This document shows positions 35,485 through 43,909 of a DNA stretch of 64,000 nucleotides, one piece after another. The stretch lies in contig SFHJ01000005.1 of the NCBI GenBank assembly GCA_004555655.1, positions 1-64,000 of the forward strand, written 5' to 3'. The number at the start of each line of letters is the position of its first letter. The first letter of the stretch is position 1. The notes under the pieces are model-generated. The model was given only the letters and a program-made list of their open reading frames with translations, was not told the DNA's origin and did no database searches. The translations under genes and the position numbers were made by a program. Origin of the DNA: Clostridiales bacterium (lineage in GTDB: Bacteria; Bacillota; Clostridia; Oscillospirales; Oscillospiraceae).

Positions 35485-36423
35485 TTGGACAATATCATCT
35501 GCGTCGTGGGGCCTACGGCCTCCGGCAAGACGGCCTTTGCCGTGCGTCTGGCGCAATCGCTTGACGGCGAGGTCATCTCATGCGACTCCATGCAGATCTA
35601 CCGCCGCATGGACATCGGAACCGCGAAGCCAACAGTGGAGGAAATGGCTCAAATTCCGCACCATATGATCGGCATTGTGGAGCCGGATGAGGATTTTTCC
35701 GTCGGAAAATATGTGCAGATGGCGGATGCAGTTTTGCAGGACGTGCTCGCGCGCGGCAAGACGGCCGTCATCTGCGGCGGCACGGGGCTGTATGTCGACA
35801 GTCTCATCGCGGGCCGCAGCTTCGCGCCGTATCCCGCAACCGGCAAGCGGGAGGCGCTGGAAAGGCGCGCCGCCGAGGAAGGGATCGGGCCGCTTCTTGC
35901 GCGGCTGCGGGAAGTCGACCCCGCGTCCGCCGCGCGGCTGCACGCGTCGGATGAAAAGCGCATCATCCGCGCGCTGGAGGTCTTTGACGAGACGGGCAAA
36001 ACCATCACCTGGCACAACGAACAGACGCAAAAGCAGCCGCCGCGCTACACGCCGTACTGGCTGGGGCTTGACTTTGCCGACCGAAGCGTGTTATACTCGC
36101 GCATCGACAGGCGCGTCGATCTGATGCTGGAAGCAGGGCTTCTGGACGAGATCCGCGCGCTGGTCGCAGGCGGCGTGCCGGAGAGCTGCACGGCCATGCA
36201 GGCCATCGGCTATAAAGAGTATCTCGCGGCGCTGCGCGGCGAGACCTCCTTCGGCGAGGCGACGACGCTTGTCAAGCAGCGCTCGCGCAACTATGCCAAG
36301 CGGCAGCTGACGTGGTTCCGCCGCAACCGGGACATGCACTGGCTTTTGCAGCAGCCCGGGCAGGATTTTGACGGCGTTTTTCGCGCCGCCTGCCGTGATA
36401 TTCCTTTTTTCGCGCACGATTGA
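35485..36423 (+). CDS. miaA: tRNA dimethylallyltransferase
   Basis: Adds the dimethylallyl group to A37 of UNN-reading tRNAs, providing the MiaB substrate. The 312 residues start with the P-loop VVGPTASGKTAFAVRLA and have ISCDSMQIYRRMDIGTAKPT, GGTGLYVDSLI and LVKQRSRNYAKRQLTWFRR. A TTG at 35485 is chosen because GGAGGAGG precedes it at the right distance; an in-frame ATG at 35461, two nt past the mutL stop, has no ribosome site. The mutL-miaA-hfq order is widely conserved. Confidence 0.95.
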   Translation: MDNIICVVGPTASGKTAFAVRLAQSLDGEVISCDSMQIYRRMDIGTAKPTVEEMAQIPHHMIGIVEPDEDFSVGKYVQMADAVLQDVLARGKTAVICGGTGLYVDSLIAGRSFAPYPATGKREALERRAAEEGIGPLLARLREVDPASAARLHASDEKRIIRALEVFDETGKTITWHNEQTQKQPPRYTPYWLGLDFADRSVLYSRIDRRVDLMLEAGLLDEIRALVAGGVPESCTAMQAIGYKEYLAALRGETSFGEATTLVKQRSRNYAKRQLTWFRRNRDMHWLLQQPGQDFDGVFRAACRDIPFFAHD

Positions 36424-36469
36424 TGCTACAGTATGGGTATTACTTTATAAAGAAAAGGAGTCAATACCC

Positions 36470-36694
36470 ATGCAACGTACAGAAAACTATCAGGATCTCT
36501 TTTTGAACCAGGCACGGAAGGAACACACGCCGCTGACTGTCTTTCTCATGAACGGCTTTCAGATGCGCGGCGTCATCACCGGCTTTGACGCGTTTGTCAT
36601 CCTGCTGCAGTCGGATGGCAAGCAGCAGATGATCTACAAGCACGCCGTATCGACCATGACACCGTCGGTGCCCGTGCGGCTTTCGCAGGAGTAA
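36470..36694 (+). CDS. hfq: RNA-binding protein Hfq
   Basis: A 74-residue Sm-like protein that forms a hexameric RNA-binding ring. It has the family core NYQDLFLNQARKEHTPLTVF, NGFQMRGVITGFDAFVILLQ and the Sm2 motif YKHAVSTM (Y-K-H). The C-terminal tail is short, as in Gram-positive Hfq. The ATG at 36470 has AAAAGGAG upstream; the longer open frame before it overlaps the miaA end and is not coding. Confidence 0.97.
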   Translation: MQRTENYQDLFLNQARKEHTPLTVFLMNGFQMRGVITGFDAFVILLQSDGKQQMIYKHAVSTMTPSVPVRLSQE

Positions 36695-36727
36695 GCGCTT
36701 TGGCTCCTGCGTCTGGAAGGAGCCATT

Positions 36728-37939
36728 ATGAAGCAGGGCAGACACTATACCAATCTGATCTTATGGATTCTGCTGGCCGCGATCGTGGTCTACTTCGGCT
36801 ACAGTGTGATAAGCTCGCTGTATGAGCCGCTCACCACGGTCACGGCCGTGGAATACGAGGCCGGCGCGGGCTATTACACGACGGGCTTTGTCGTGCGCGA
36901 TGAGGCCGTCATCCAGTCGGGCTACGGCATCACCGTTCTGTCTGCCGCCGAGGGCGAGCACGTCTCGTCCGGTGCGTCCATCGCCACGGGCTACCTCACC
37001 GATGGCGCGCAGCAGCGCCAGAGCCGCATCGCCGAGCTGCGTTCACAGCTCGAGCAGCTCAGTTTTGCCTACCAGTACTCCGCCAACGCCGCCGACCAGG
37101 CGGCGCTCGACGGTGAAATCAAGACCTCGCTCGCGGCCATGAGCCGGTATATCGGCCGGCGCGACATGAACTCGGCTGCGGACCTCTCGCCCGAGCTCAA
37201 GGGTCTGGTGCTGCGCCGCAGCTCCGACGACACCGACCCCGACGCGCTGCAGCTGCAAATTGACGCCCTGCAGCAGGAGCTGGACAGCCTTCTTTCGCAG
37301 GCGGAAAACGACACCAAGGCCGTGCGCGTCAGCGCGGCGGGCTATTTTTCCGGCGTGGTCGACGGCTATGAAACTGTGCTCACCCCCGATAAGCTCGATA
37401 CGCTCAGCGTGCCCGACTATCAGTCGCTGCAGCCCGCGGCCGTTGCGGACGGGGCCATCGGCAAGCTCATCCACGGCGACACATGGTACTATGTCACGGC
37501 CGTGCCCGCTGACGAGGCCCGCGACGTCAAGGCAGGAGACAGCGTGCAGGTCACCTTCGCGCGCGATTTCTACGAGAAAATCGACATGCGTGTCGAGCGC
37601 GTGGGCGCAAGCGAGGCGGGCTTGCGGATGCTGGTGCTCTCGTGCAGCCGCTACATGCAGAACGTGACGCTGCTGCGCGAGCAGTCCGCCGACGTCATCT
37701 TCGCCTCGTATCCCGGCCTTCGCGTGCCGAAGGACGCAGTGCGCGTGGATGAAAACGGCCAGCCGGGCGTGTACGTGCTTGAAAGCGCCGTGGCCCGGTG
37801 GAAGCCGATCACCATTCTGCACGACAACGGCGAAAGCTACGTCGTCGAGCTGGACAAGACAAAGACCACCAATCTCTGGCCCGGCGACGAGGTGATTGTG
37901 AACGCAAAGAATCTGTATGACGGAAAGGTTGTGGGGTAA
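36728..37939 (+). CDS. HlyD-like membrane-anchored adaptor protein
   Basis: A 403-residue protein with one N-terminal transmembrane helix (about residues 9-30), an extracytoplasmic lipoyl/barrel-sandwich-like segment (TTGFVVRDEAVIQSGYGITV, VLSAAEGEHVSSGASIATGY), two coiled-coil stretches (SRIAELRSQLEQLSFAYQYS and DALQLQIDALQQELDSLLSQ), and a C-terminal beta-barrel region. This resembles the adaptor subunits of efflux or secretion systems. No transporter partner is adjacent. In related Clostridia I recall the same protein next to yggS and sepF, which suggests a link to the cell surface or division; this is inference. Confidence 0.75.
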   Translation: MKQGRHYTNLILWILLAAIVVYFGYSVISSLYEPLTTVTAVEYEAGAGYYTTGFVVRDEAVIQSGYGITVLSAAEGEHVSSGASIATGYLTDGAQQRQSRIAELRSQLEQLSFAYQYSANAADQAALDGEIKTSLAAMSRYIGRRDMNSAADLSPELKGLVLRRSSDDTDPDALQLQIDALQQELDSLLSQAENDTKAVRVSAAGYFSGVVDGYETVLTPDKLDTLSVPDYQSLQPAAVADGAIGKLIHGDTWYYVTAVPADEARDVKAGDSVQVTFARDFYEKIDMRVERVGASEAGLRMLVLSCSRYMQNVTLLREQSADVIFASYPGLRVPKDAVRVDENGQPGVYVLESAVARWKPITILHDNGESYVVELDKTKTTNLWPGDEVIVNAKNLYDGKVVG

Positions 37940-37940
37940 C

Positions 37941-38648
37941 ATGGAAACGGAACATATCGCGGAGAATATCGCGCGCATCCGTGCGCAGATGGCACAGGCG
38001 GCTGAGGCCGCCGGAAGAAAGCCGGAGGAAGTTTTACTCTGCGCGGCGACCAAGATGAATGACGCCGCGGCTGTGAAGGCGGCCGTGGCCGCGGGGGTGG
38101 ACTGCTGCGGAGAAAACCGCGTGCAGGAGCTGACCGCCAAGCTGCCGCAGGGGGCCTATACAGGCAGGCCCGTGCATTTCATCGGCCATCTGCAGACAAA
38201 TAAGGTCAAGCAGGTCGTTGGCAAGGTCGATCTGATCCAGTCGGTCGACCGTATGGAGCTTCTGGCATGCATCGACAAGGAAGCGCGCAAGCAGGGCATT
38301 GTCCAGAACATCTTGCTGGAGGTCAACATCGGCGCCGAGGAAAGCAAATCCGGCTTCACGCCCGCAGGCGCCATGGAAATTGCGGCAAAAATGGCCGGTT
38401 TTTCCGGCTGCAGGCTCCTTGGACTCATGGCGATCCCGCCCGTGAGCCTCCATCCCGGAGATAATTGCAGATATTTTGCCGAAATGCGCAAGCTTTTTGT
38501 TGACATAAGCATGAAAAAATACGATAATGTCAGTATGGAATGCCTGTCGATGGGTATGAGCGACGACTACGCCGACGCCATCAGCGAGGGCAGCACCATG
38601 ATCCGCGTGGGTACCGCGATTTTTGGCCCAAGAAATTATAATGTCTGA
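37941..38648 (+). CDS. YggS/PLPBP-family pyridoxal-phosphate homeostasis protein
   Basis: A 235-residue single-domain TIM-barrel protein with fold-type III PLP binding. It shows the PLP lysine in LLCAATKMNDAAAV, GENRVQELTAKL, HFIGHLQTNKVK, IQSVDRMELL, then SMGMSDDYADAI and GSTMIRVGTAIFG, all standard blocks. It buffers PLP levels; no enzymatic activity is known. The ATG at 37941 follows directly after the adaptor gene, one nt past its stop. Its place before sepF is conserved in many Firmicutes and Actinobacteria. Confidence 0.95.
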   Translation: METEHIAENIARIRAQMAQAAEAAGRKPEEVLLCAATKMNDAAAVKAAVAAGVDCCGENRVQELTAKLPQGAYTGRPVHFIGHLQTNKVKQVVGKVDLIQSVDRMELLACIDKEARKQGIVQNILLEVNIGAEESKSGFTPAGAMEIAAKMAGFSGCRLLGLMAIPPVSLHPGDNCRYFAEMRKLFVDISMKKYDNVSMECLSMGMSDDYADAISEGSTMIRVGTAIFGPRNYNV

Positions 38649-38675
38649 CAGACAGATATCGGAGGATATAGTGTT

Positions 38676-39170
38676 ATGGGATTTATGGATGATCTGAAGA
38701 AGCTGGCAAAGCCCTACAGCGAGGACGAGGACGATTTCGATGAATTCGACGACGACGTAAGGCCCAGCCGCGCCTCGCGCAGCTCCGCCGCGCCTGCGCC
38801 CGCCAGAGAGTCGTATGATACCTCGTTTGATGACGCGCCCGCGTCTACCCGCCGCACCCCGGGCGGCAGCAAGGTCGTCAACATTCATACAACCGCGCAG
38901 ATGCAGGTCGTACTGGTCAAGCCCGACCGGTTTGACAGCGTGTCGGATATTGCCGACCACCTGCGCAGCAAGCATGCCGTGGTTCTGAATCTGGAAGCGA
39001 CGAATAAGGATGTAGCACGCCGGCTGGTCGATTTTCTGTCCGGCTGCGCCTACGCGCTCGACGGCAAGATCAAGAAGATCGCCATCAGCACCTACATCAT
39101 CACGCCGTATAACGTTGACATCGTCGGCGATCTGATCGACGAGCTGGAAAACAACGGCCTGTATCTGTAA
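38676..39170 (+). CDS. sepF: cell division protein SepF
   Basis: Membrane-tethering partner of FtsZ at the division site. The 164 residues have an N-terminal amphipathic membrane helix (MGFMDDLKKLAKPYSEDEDD), a disordered acidic/Ser-Pro linker, and the SepF core from about residue 68 (VVNIHTTAQMQVVLVKPDRF, DVARRLVDFLSGCAYALDGK, ISTYIITPYNVDIV). It lies between yggS and divIVA, the standard division cluster context. Confidence 0.95.
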   Translation: MGFMDDLKKLAKPYSEDEDDFDEFDDDVRPSRASRSSAAPAPARESYDTSFDDAPASTRRTPGGSKVVNIHTTAQMQVVLVKPDRFDSVSDIADHLRSKHAVVLNLEATNKDVARRLVDFLSGCAYALDGKIKKIAISTYIITPYNVDIVGDLIDELENNGLYL

Positions 39171-39195
39171 TTCGCGCCAGCAGGAGGAATCGCCT

Positions 39196-39951
39196 ATGTT
39201 CACACCCCAGGAAATTCAGGAGCAAACCTTTTCCAAGGCCGTCTTCGGCGGCTATGACATGCAGCAGGTCGACGAGTTTCTTGAGCCGCTGACCGAGGAC
39301 TATATCACGCTGTATAAAGAAAACGCCGTGCTCAAGTCGAAGATGAAGATCCTTGTGGAAAAGCTCGAGGAATACCGCGCGCAGGAAGGCGCGATGAAAA
39401 AGGCCATGGCGAACGCCCAGGCCACGTGCGACCAGATGATCGCCGAGGCGCAGGCCAAGTGCGCGTCCATGATGAATGACGCACAGGGCAGCGTCCGCAG
39501 CCAGACCGCCGATCTGCAGCAGGAGCTCGCCGAGGAGCAGGAACGCATGAACTGCGCCAAGCAGGCCGCGCTCAACTTTATTGACGTGATCGAAAAGGAC
39601 ATCAAGGGCCATCTTGACCTGCTCGAGACGCTCAAGTCGCGCGATCTGCGCGTGGAGTCCATGCCGAAGCCCGCACCCGAAAAGCCCAAGCCCTACGACT
39701 GGCAGTCAGACAGCGGCGTCGGCGTGGTGCCCGATTTTATCGTGCCGTCTGCGCCCGTGCAGCCGGCGAAGCAGTCGGCCGGGGATATCGCGTCCGAGAT
39801 CTCGGAGAATCTTGAAAAGCTCGTCGGCAAGGACCCGGGCGTCGCGGCTGAAGCACCCGCCGCGCCAGCCAAGCCCGTGCACCCCGAGAGCGCGACCATC
39901 AAGTTTACCGATCTCAAATTCGGCAAGAATTACGACCCGACGTCGGTATAA
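39196..39951 (+). CDS. divIVA: DivIVA-family cell division/polarity protein
   Basis: A 251-residue coiled-coil protein. The N-terminal lipid-binding domain FTPQEIQEQTFSKAVFGGYD..VDEFLEPLTEDY is the DivIVA signature (the FxKxxFGGYD-type block). A long coiled coil follows (about residues 30-145) and a Pro/Ala-rich C-terminal tail. In Firmicutes it marks curved membranes at septum and poles. It is the last gene of the unit; its terminator is the target of the second copy of the 56-bp repeat. Confidence 0.92.
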   Translation: MFTPQEIQEQTFSKAVFGGYDMQQVDEFLEPLTEDYITLYKENAVLKSKMKILVEKLEEYRAQEGAMKKAMANAQATCDQMIAEAQAKCASMMNDAQGSVRSQTADLQQELAEEQERMNCAKQAALNFIDVIEKDIKGHLDLLETLKSRDLRVESMPKPAPEKPKPYDWQSDSGVGVVPDFIVPSAPVQPAKQSAGDIASEISENLEKLVGKDPGVAAEAPAAPAKPVHPESATIKFTDLKFGKNYDPTSV

Positions 39952-39985
39952 AGAATCGCCTTCCGCGCTGCGGAAGGCGATTCTT
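39952..39985 (+). terminator. divIVA terminator, left copy of a 34-bp direct repeat
   Basis: AGAATCGCCTTCC / GGAAGGCGATTCT perfect stem then TTTA, immediately after the divIVA stop. The same 34 bp recurs at 40193-40226. Confidence 0.9.
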
Positions 39986-40192
39986 TATCCTGTCGAAAAA
40001 CTCCTTTGGCGTTTTTCGACAACAGGCTGCAGCCTGCTGCGCGCAAAGAAATGGCCGTCCTTTGGACAGCCATTTTTCACACTTGCAGGCCGAGCAGTAT
40101 TTTTTCCGACGTACACGCCGCCGGAAAAAATAATCAACATTTGCTTCGCGGCGTTCGCGCCGCGAACGCCGCGAGGCTTTTTGACGCACTGA
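39986..40192 (+). mobile_element. 207-bp non-coding insertion built from hairpins, carrying 56-bp repeat copy B
   Basis: Between the two identical copies of the divIVA terminator lies a segment made of four inverted repeats: the 56-bp core (39990-40045), an AAATGGC...GCCATTT hairpin (about 40049-40077), TATTTTTTCCG / CGGAAAAAATA with a 13-nt loop (40098-40132), and the 27-bp palindrome CGCGGCGTTCGCG / CGCGAACGCCGCG (40147-40173). No coding frame is credible. The flanking terminator duplication resembles a target-site duplication. Calling it mobile is inference from the two copies in the window. Confidence 0.5.
39990..40045 (+). repeat. 56-bp dispersed repeat, copy B
   Basis: Matches 14848-14903 at 53 of 56 positions. 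One difference breaks one pair in the first hairpin (GGCG for GGAG). The other two (C to T and G to A) are symmetrical and keep the 14-bp palindrome perfect as CAGGCTGCAGCCTG. Confidence 0.85.
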
Positions 40193-40226
40193 AGAATCGC
40201 CTTCCGCGCTGCGGAAGGCGATTCTT
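40193..40226. repeat. right copy of the 34-bp direct repeat (duplicated divIVA terminator)
   Basis: Identical to 39952-39985. It also lies 24 nt past the convergent Nudix gene's stop and could end that transcript, its minus strand being followed by CAGTGC rather than a T run. Confidence 0.85.
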
Positions 40227-40250
40227 ATTTGGTTGGGATAAAGCGTGCAA

Positions 40251-40808
40251 TCAAATCTCTGACAGCTTATCGATGAGTTTTTGATACACGACGCGCATCT
40301 CCGGCTCGCTGACGGCGTCGAGCACCTCGTCCAGTGCGAACCAGCGCACGCCGCTGTTTTCATCGGGCTTACAATGCACGGCCTCGTCCTCGTCCGCCCC
40401 GATGAGATACGTCACGTTCAGGTGCACGTGCGTCGAGACGTGCCTGCCGCACTTGCGGTGGCCGTCCACGCCGAGAATTTCAAGCGAATAGATCTGATCG
40501 CTGACGGCGCGCGGCCGGGTCAGCCCCGATTCCTCGCGCACCTCGCGCAGACAGACGGAAAGCAGGTCCGCTTCGCCGTCAGCATGACCGCCCAGCCACG
40601 CCCACGAATTGTACAGGTTGTGGTACGCCATCAGCGCCTTTGTGCGCGCGGGATTCACCACCCACGCAGAGGCGGTGAAGTGCGCCATCTCGTTGTTTCT
40701 GGTCAGCACGTCGTCAAAGGTGTCCATGTACCGCAGCATCAGCCTGCGGTCGCTTTCTTCCTGTTCATTGCACGGCTTGTAGGCCAGAAGCTGCTCTCGC
40801 AGCACCAT
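40251..40808 (-). CDS. Nudix hydrolase
   Basis: A 185-residue hydrolase of nucleoside-diphosphate-linked compounds. The complete Nudix box GGHADGEADLLSVCLREVREESG (residues 73-95) is present, with the metal-binding REVREE. The region HVSTHVHLNVTYLIGADEDE follows, and the protein ends with a Trp-Phe-x-x-Asp-Glu-Val segment typical of IPP-isomerase-like or ADP-ribose-type members; substrate unknown. ATG 40808 has AGGAGGGG upstream. It follows metG in the same direction, with a terminator between. Confidence 0.88.
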   Translation of the reverse strand: MVLREQLLAYKPCNEQEESDRRLMLRYMDTFDDVLTRNNEMAHFTASAWVVNPARTKALMAYHNLYNSWAWLGGHADGEADLLSVCLREVREESGLTRPRAVSDQIYSLEILGVDGHRKCGRHVSTHVHLNVTYLIGADEDEAVHCKPDENSGVRWFALDEVLDAVSEPEMRVVYQKLIDKLSEI

Positions 40809-40825
40809 ATTCCATCCCCTCCTGT

Positions 40826-40856
40826 GAAAAAGGCCCACCTTACGGCGGGCCTTTTG
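40826..40856 (-). terminator. metG terminator
   Basis: AAAAGGCCCGCC / GGTGGGCCTTTTT stem (one G-T pair) with T run on the minus strand, just past the metG stop and ahead of the Nudix gene. Confidence 0.8.
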
Positions 40857-40869
40857 TCGTGTATCCAGA

Positions 40870-42846
40870 TCACTCGAGCTTTGCGCCGGCCGGGATCGCA
40901 TCGTCGACCATGACGAGGTGCAGCACTTCCTCGCCCTTTTCCTTGTGGATCGCAGAAAGGAGCATACCATTGGAGTCGCGCCACATGATCTTTCTGGGCG
41001 GCAGATTCACGATCGCAACGAGCGTCTTGCCGATGAGCTTTTCCGGCTCCGGATACCACTGGCGCACGCCCGAGAGGATCTGGCGGTCTTCGCCAGTGCC
41101 GTCGTCGAGCGTGAAGCACAGCAGCTTGTCAGACTTTTTGACCGTTTTGCAGTCCTTGACCTTCACGACGCGCAGATCGCACTTGCAGAAATCGTCAAAT
41201 TCGACCGTCTCGGCGGAAAGCGGCTCCGTCTCCAGCGCGGGAAGCGCCGCCAGAAGCTGCTGCTGGTGCAGTTCCTCCAGCTCCGCGAGCGCCTTGGCCG
41301 TGTCAACACGCGGGAAGATGGCCTCGCCCTTGTGCACGGTCACCGTCTCGGGGAGCTTTCCCCAGAGCTTTGCGGCCTGCCAGGTGGTAACCTCTTCCGC
41401 AGCGCCGATCTGCCGGAAGATTTTCTGGCAGGAATCGGGCATGAACGGCAGCAGCAGCGTGGCGCAGATGCGCACGGACTCGAGCAGGTTATACATGACC
41501 GTGGCCAGACGCGCGCGGTTGGCCTCGTCCTTGGCAAGCGCCCAGGGCATATTCTCGTCGATATACTTGTTGGAGCGCTGGATGCAGCGGAAGACCTCGT
41601 CGAGCGCGTTCTGGAACTGGAACTTCTCCATCTGCGCCTCATACCGGTCGCGCAAGCCAGTGAGCATCAGAATGAGCTCGTCGTCGATGTCGGCAAACTG
41701 CCGCTCTGCAGGCAGCGTACCGCCGAAGTACTTCTCCACCATCGCCGTTGTGCGCGAAACGAGGTTGCCAAGATCGTTGGCAAGGTCAATGTTGATAGTG
41801 TTGATGAGCAGCTCGTTCGAGAAGTTGCCGTCGGAGCCGAACGGGAACGTGCGCAGCAGGAAGAAGCGCAACGCGTCGACGCCGAACATCTCGGCCAGCA
41901 CATAGGGATCGACCACATTGCCCTTGGACTTGGACATCTTACCGCCGTCCATGATGAGCCATCCGTGGCCGTAGACCTTCTTCGGAAGCGGCAGATCGAG
42001 GCTCATGAGCATCGCGGGCCAGATGATCGAATGGAAACGGACGATCTCCTTGCCGACAAAGTGCACGTCACACGGCCAGTACTTGTCCAGGTCGTTGTAG
42101 CGGTCATTCTCAAAGCCCAGCGCGGTCATGTAGTTGAACAGCGCGTCGATCCAGACATAGACGACGTGGCCCGGGTCAAAATCGACCGGCACACCCCAGG
42201 TGAAGCTGGTGCGCGAGACGCACAGATCCTCCAGACCGGGGTCGATGAAGTTGTTGACCATCTCGTTCACACGGCTCTTGGGCTCGAGGAAATCGGTGGT
42301 CGTGAGCAGCTCGCGCACGCGCGGCGCATATTTGGACAGACGGAAGAAGTAGGCCTCTTCCTCGGCCTCATGCACTTCGCCGCCGCAGTCGGGGCACTTG
42401 CCGTCAACGAGCTGGCTTTCCGTCCAGAAGCTCTCGCAGGGCGTGCAGTACATGCCCTTGTATGCGCCCTTGTAGATATCGCCGTTTTCATACATCTTCT
42501 TGAAGATCTTCTGAATGGCGGCGACATGATAATCGTCGGTGGTGCGGATGAAGCGGTCGTTTGAGATGTTCATCAGCTTCCACAAATCGAGAACGCCCTT
42601 CTCCCCGCAGACGATGTTATCGACAAATTCCTGCGGCGTGACGCCCGCGGCCTTCGCCTTTTCCTCGATCTTCTGACCGTGCTCGTCGGTGCCGGTCAAG
42701 AACATTACATCGTAGCCCTGCAGGCGCTTGTAGCGCGCCATCGCGTCAGCCGCGACGGTGCAGTAGGTGTGGCCGATGTGCAGCTTGCTCGACGGATAGT
42801 AGATCGGCGTTGTGATATAAAATTTCTTCTTACAGTCTTGACACAT
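40870..42846 (-). CDS. metG: methionine--tRNA ligase
   Basis: Charges tRNA-Met. The 658-residue class I synthetase has YYPSSKLHIGHTYC (HIGH motif), the zinc knuckle region CTPCESFW...CPDCGG, KMSKSKGNVVDPY (KMSKS motif), the anticodon-binding helical domain with NKYIDENMPWALAKD, and a C-terminal EMAP/tRBD domain from about residue 550 (FCKCDLRVVKVKDCKTVKKS). The zinc site with two CxxC pairs and the appended tRNA-binding domain are the usual Firmicute form. The start follows GGAAGGAAA. Confidence 0.97.
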   Translation of the reverse strand: MCQDCKKKFYITTPIYYPSSKLHIGHTYCTVAADAMARYKRLQGYDVMFLTGTDEHGQKIEEKAKAAGVTPQEFVDNIVCGEKGVLDLWKLMNISNDRFIRTTDDYHVAAIQKIFKKMYENGDIYKGAYKGMYCTPCESFWTESQLVDGKCPDCGGEVHEAEEEAYFFRLSKYAPRVRELLTTTDFLEPKSRVNEMVNNFIDPGLEDLCVSRTSFTWGVPVDFDPGHVVYVWIDALFNYMTALGFENDRYNDLDKYWPCDVHFVGKEIVRFHSIIWPAMLMSLDLPLPKKVYGHGWLIMDGGKMSKSKGNVVDPYVLAEMFGVDALRFFLLRTFPFGSDGNFSNELLINTINIDLANDLGNLVSRTTAMVEKYFGGTLPAERQFADIDDELILMLTGLRDRYEAQMEKFQFQNALDEVFRCIQRSNKYIDENMPWALAKDEANRARLATVMYNLLESVRICATLLLPFMPDSCQKIFRQIGAAEEVTTWQAAKLWGKLPETVTVHKGEAIFPRVDTAKALAELEELHQQQLLAALPALETEPLSAETVEFDDFCKCDLRVVKVKDCKTVKKSDKLLCFTLDDGTGEDRQILSGVRQWYPEPEKLIGKTLVAIVNLPPRKIMWRDSNGMLLSAIHKEKGEEVLHLVMVDDAIPAGAKLE

Positions 42847-42902
42847 GATTATTTCCTTCCTTTCCGCCTGCGCCGAATGGAAGCGCGGCGAATTCTTCCA
42901 AT

Positions 42903-42931
42903 AGCATACCCGTTTTTTCCCGCTTTGTCAA
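42903..42931 (-). promoter_or_regulatory. metG promoter
   Basis: On the minus strand TTGACA (42926-42931), a 17-nt spacer and TATGCT (42903-42908). No T-box leader is visible before metG. Confidence 0.8.
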
Positions 42932-42936
42932 CGCGC

Positions 42937-42966
42937 TTGCAAAAGAATTGACACAGGTGGTATACT
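42937..42966 (+). promoter_or_regulatory. promoter of the DUF2156-GNAT pair
   Basis: TTGCAA (42937-42942), an 18-nt spacer and TATACT (42961-42966), back to back with the metG promoter. Confidence 0.6.
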
Positions 42967-43012
42967 ACCAGATAGAACAAAAATCGGGCGAATGCCTGTT
43001 ATCGAGGGACGT

Positions 43013-43909
43013 ATGATTGAATTCCATGAACCCACCATTGCGGACCGCGCATGGATGCAGCCGATCCTGTACCGCTGCAATCTTCCCGGCGCGGACTACA
43101 CCTTCAACAACATGTATTTCTGGTCGGAATACTACGGCGAGGTCGGCCTCGCCGCAGGATTTCTCACCCAGCACAAGCGCTACCGCGGCTTTGACAGCTA
43201 CATCTACCCCGCAGGTTCGGGCGATGTGCGCGCGGCGCTGGAAGAAATTACGCTGGACGCGCGCGAGCGTGGCGGGCAGCTTCGCCTGCGCGGCCTGACA
43301 AGCGATACGCGCGCGGCGCTGGAAGCGCTCTATCCCGGCCGCTTCCGCTTTACGAGCTACCGCGACTCCTTTGACTACATCTACACCGTCGAGGAGCTCT
43401 CGGAGCTGCGCGGCAAAAAGCTGCAGGCCAAACGCAACCACTGCAACCGCTTCTGCGCGGCCAATCCCGACTGGTACACGCAGGAGCTGACGGCGGAAAA
43501 TCTGCTGCAGTGCCGGAAGCTGCTGGACGTGTGGTATGAAAGCCACCCCACCAGCGCGCCGCTTGCCGTGGAGCAGCAGGCCATTGCGCGTGCGCTATCC
43601 AACTACGACGTGCTGGAAATGGACGGGCTGATGCTCTTCGACGGCGATCGGCTCGTCGGCGTGTCGATGGGCACGCGCATGAACGAGCAGTACTTCGACG
43701 TCAACTTTGAAAAAGCCCCTGCCGACGTTGACGGTGCATACGCGATGATCAACCGCGAGTTTTCGCGCATGATCGCCCGGCGCTACCCCGACGTGCGGTA
43801 TTTAAACCGTGAGGACGACATGGGTCTTGAGGGCCTGCGCAAGGCCAAGGAGTCGTACCAGCCGACGCTGCTGCTGGAAAAATTTGTGGCCGACGAGGTG
43901 AACGCCTGA
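43013..43909 (+). CDS. DUF2156 (phosphatidylglycerol lysyltransferase-like) protein
   Basis: A 298-residue cytoplasmic protein with two GNAT-like halves. It shows YTFNNMYFWSEYYG, the KKLQAKRNHCNRF segment, DVLEMDGLMLFDGDRLVGVS, and ending with YLNREDDMGLEGLRKAKESY and QPTLLLEKF. This matches the soluble domain of DUF2156/MprF-C-type proteins, but the flippase part is absent, so it is not a membrane-lipid resistance enzyme by itself; an aminoacyl-tRNA-dependent transfer is possible. ATG 43013 is preferred for the GAGGGA site; ATG 42992 has none. The next gene overlaps it (TGATG). Confidence 0.8.
   Translation: MIEFHEPTIADRAWMQPILYRCNLPGADYTFNNMYFWSEYYGEVGLAAGFLTQHKRYRGFDSYIYPAGSGDVRAALEEITLDARERGGQLRLRGLTSDTRAALEALYPGRFRFTSYRDSFDYIYTVEELSELRGKKLQAKRNHCNRFCAANPDWYTQELTAENLLQCRKLLDVWYESHPTSAPLAVEQQAIARALSNYDVLEMDGLMLFDGDRLVGVSMGTRMNEQYFDVNFEKAPADVDGAYAMINREFSRMIARRYPDVRYLNREDDMGLEGLRKAKESYQPTLLLEKFVADEVNA

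Noticed and set aside
42847..42902. T-box leader before metG
   Set aside because: Only about 50 nt lie between the promoter and metG, too short for a T-box, and no T-box sequence is seen.
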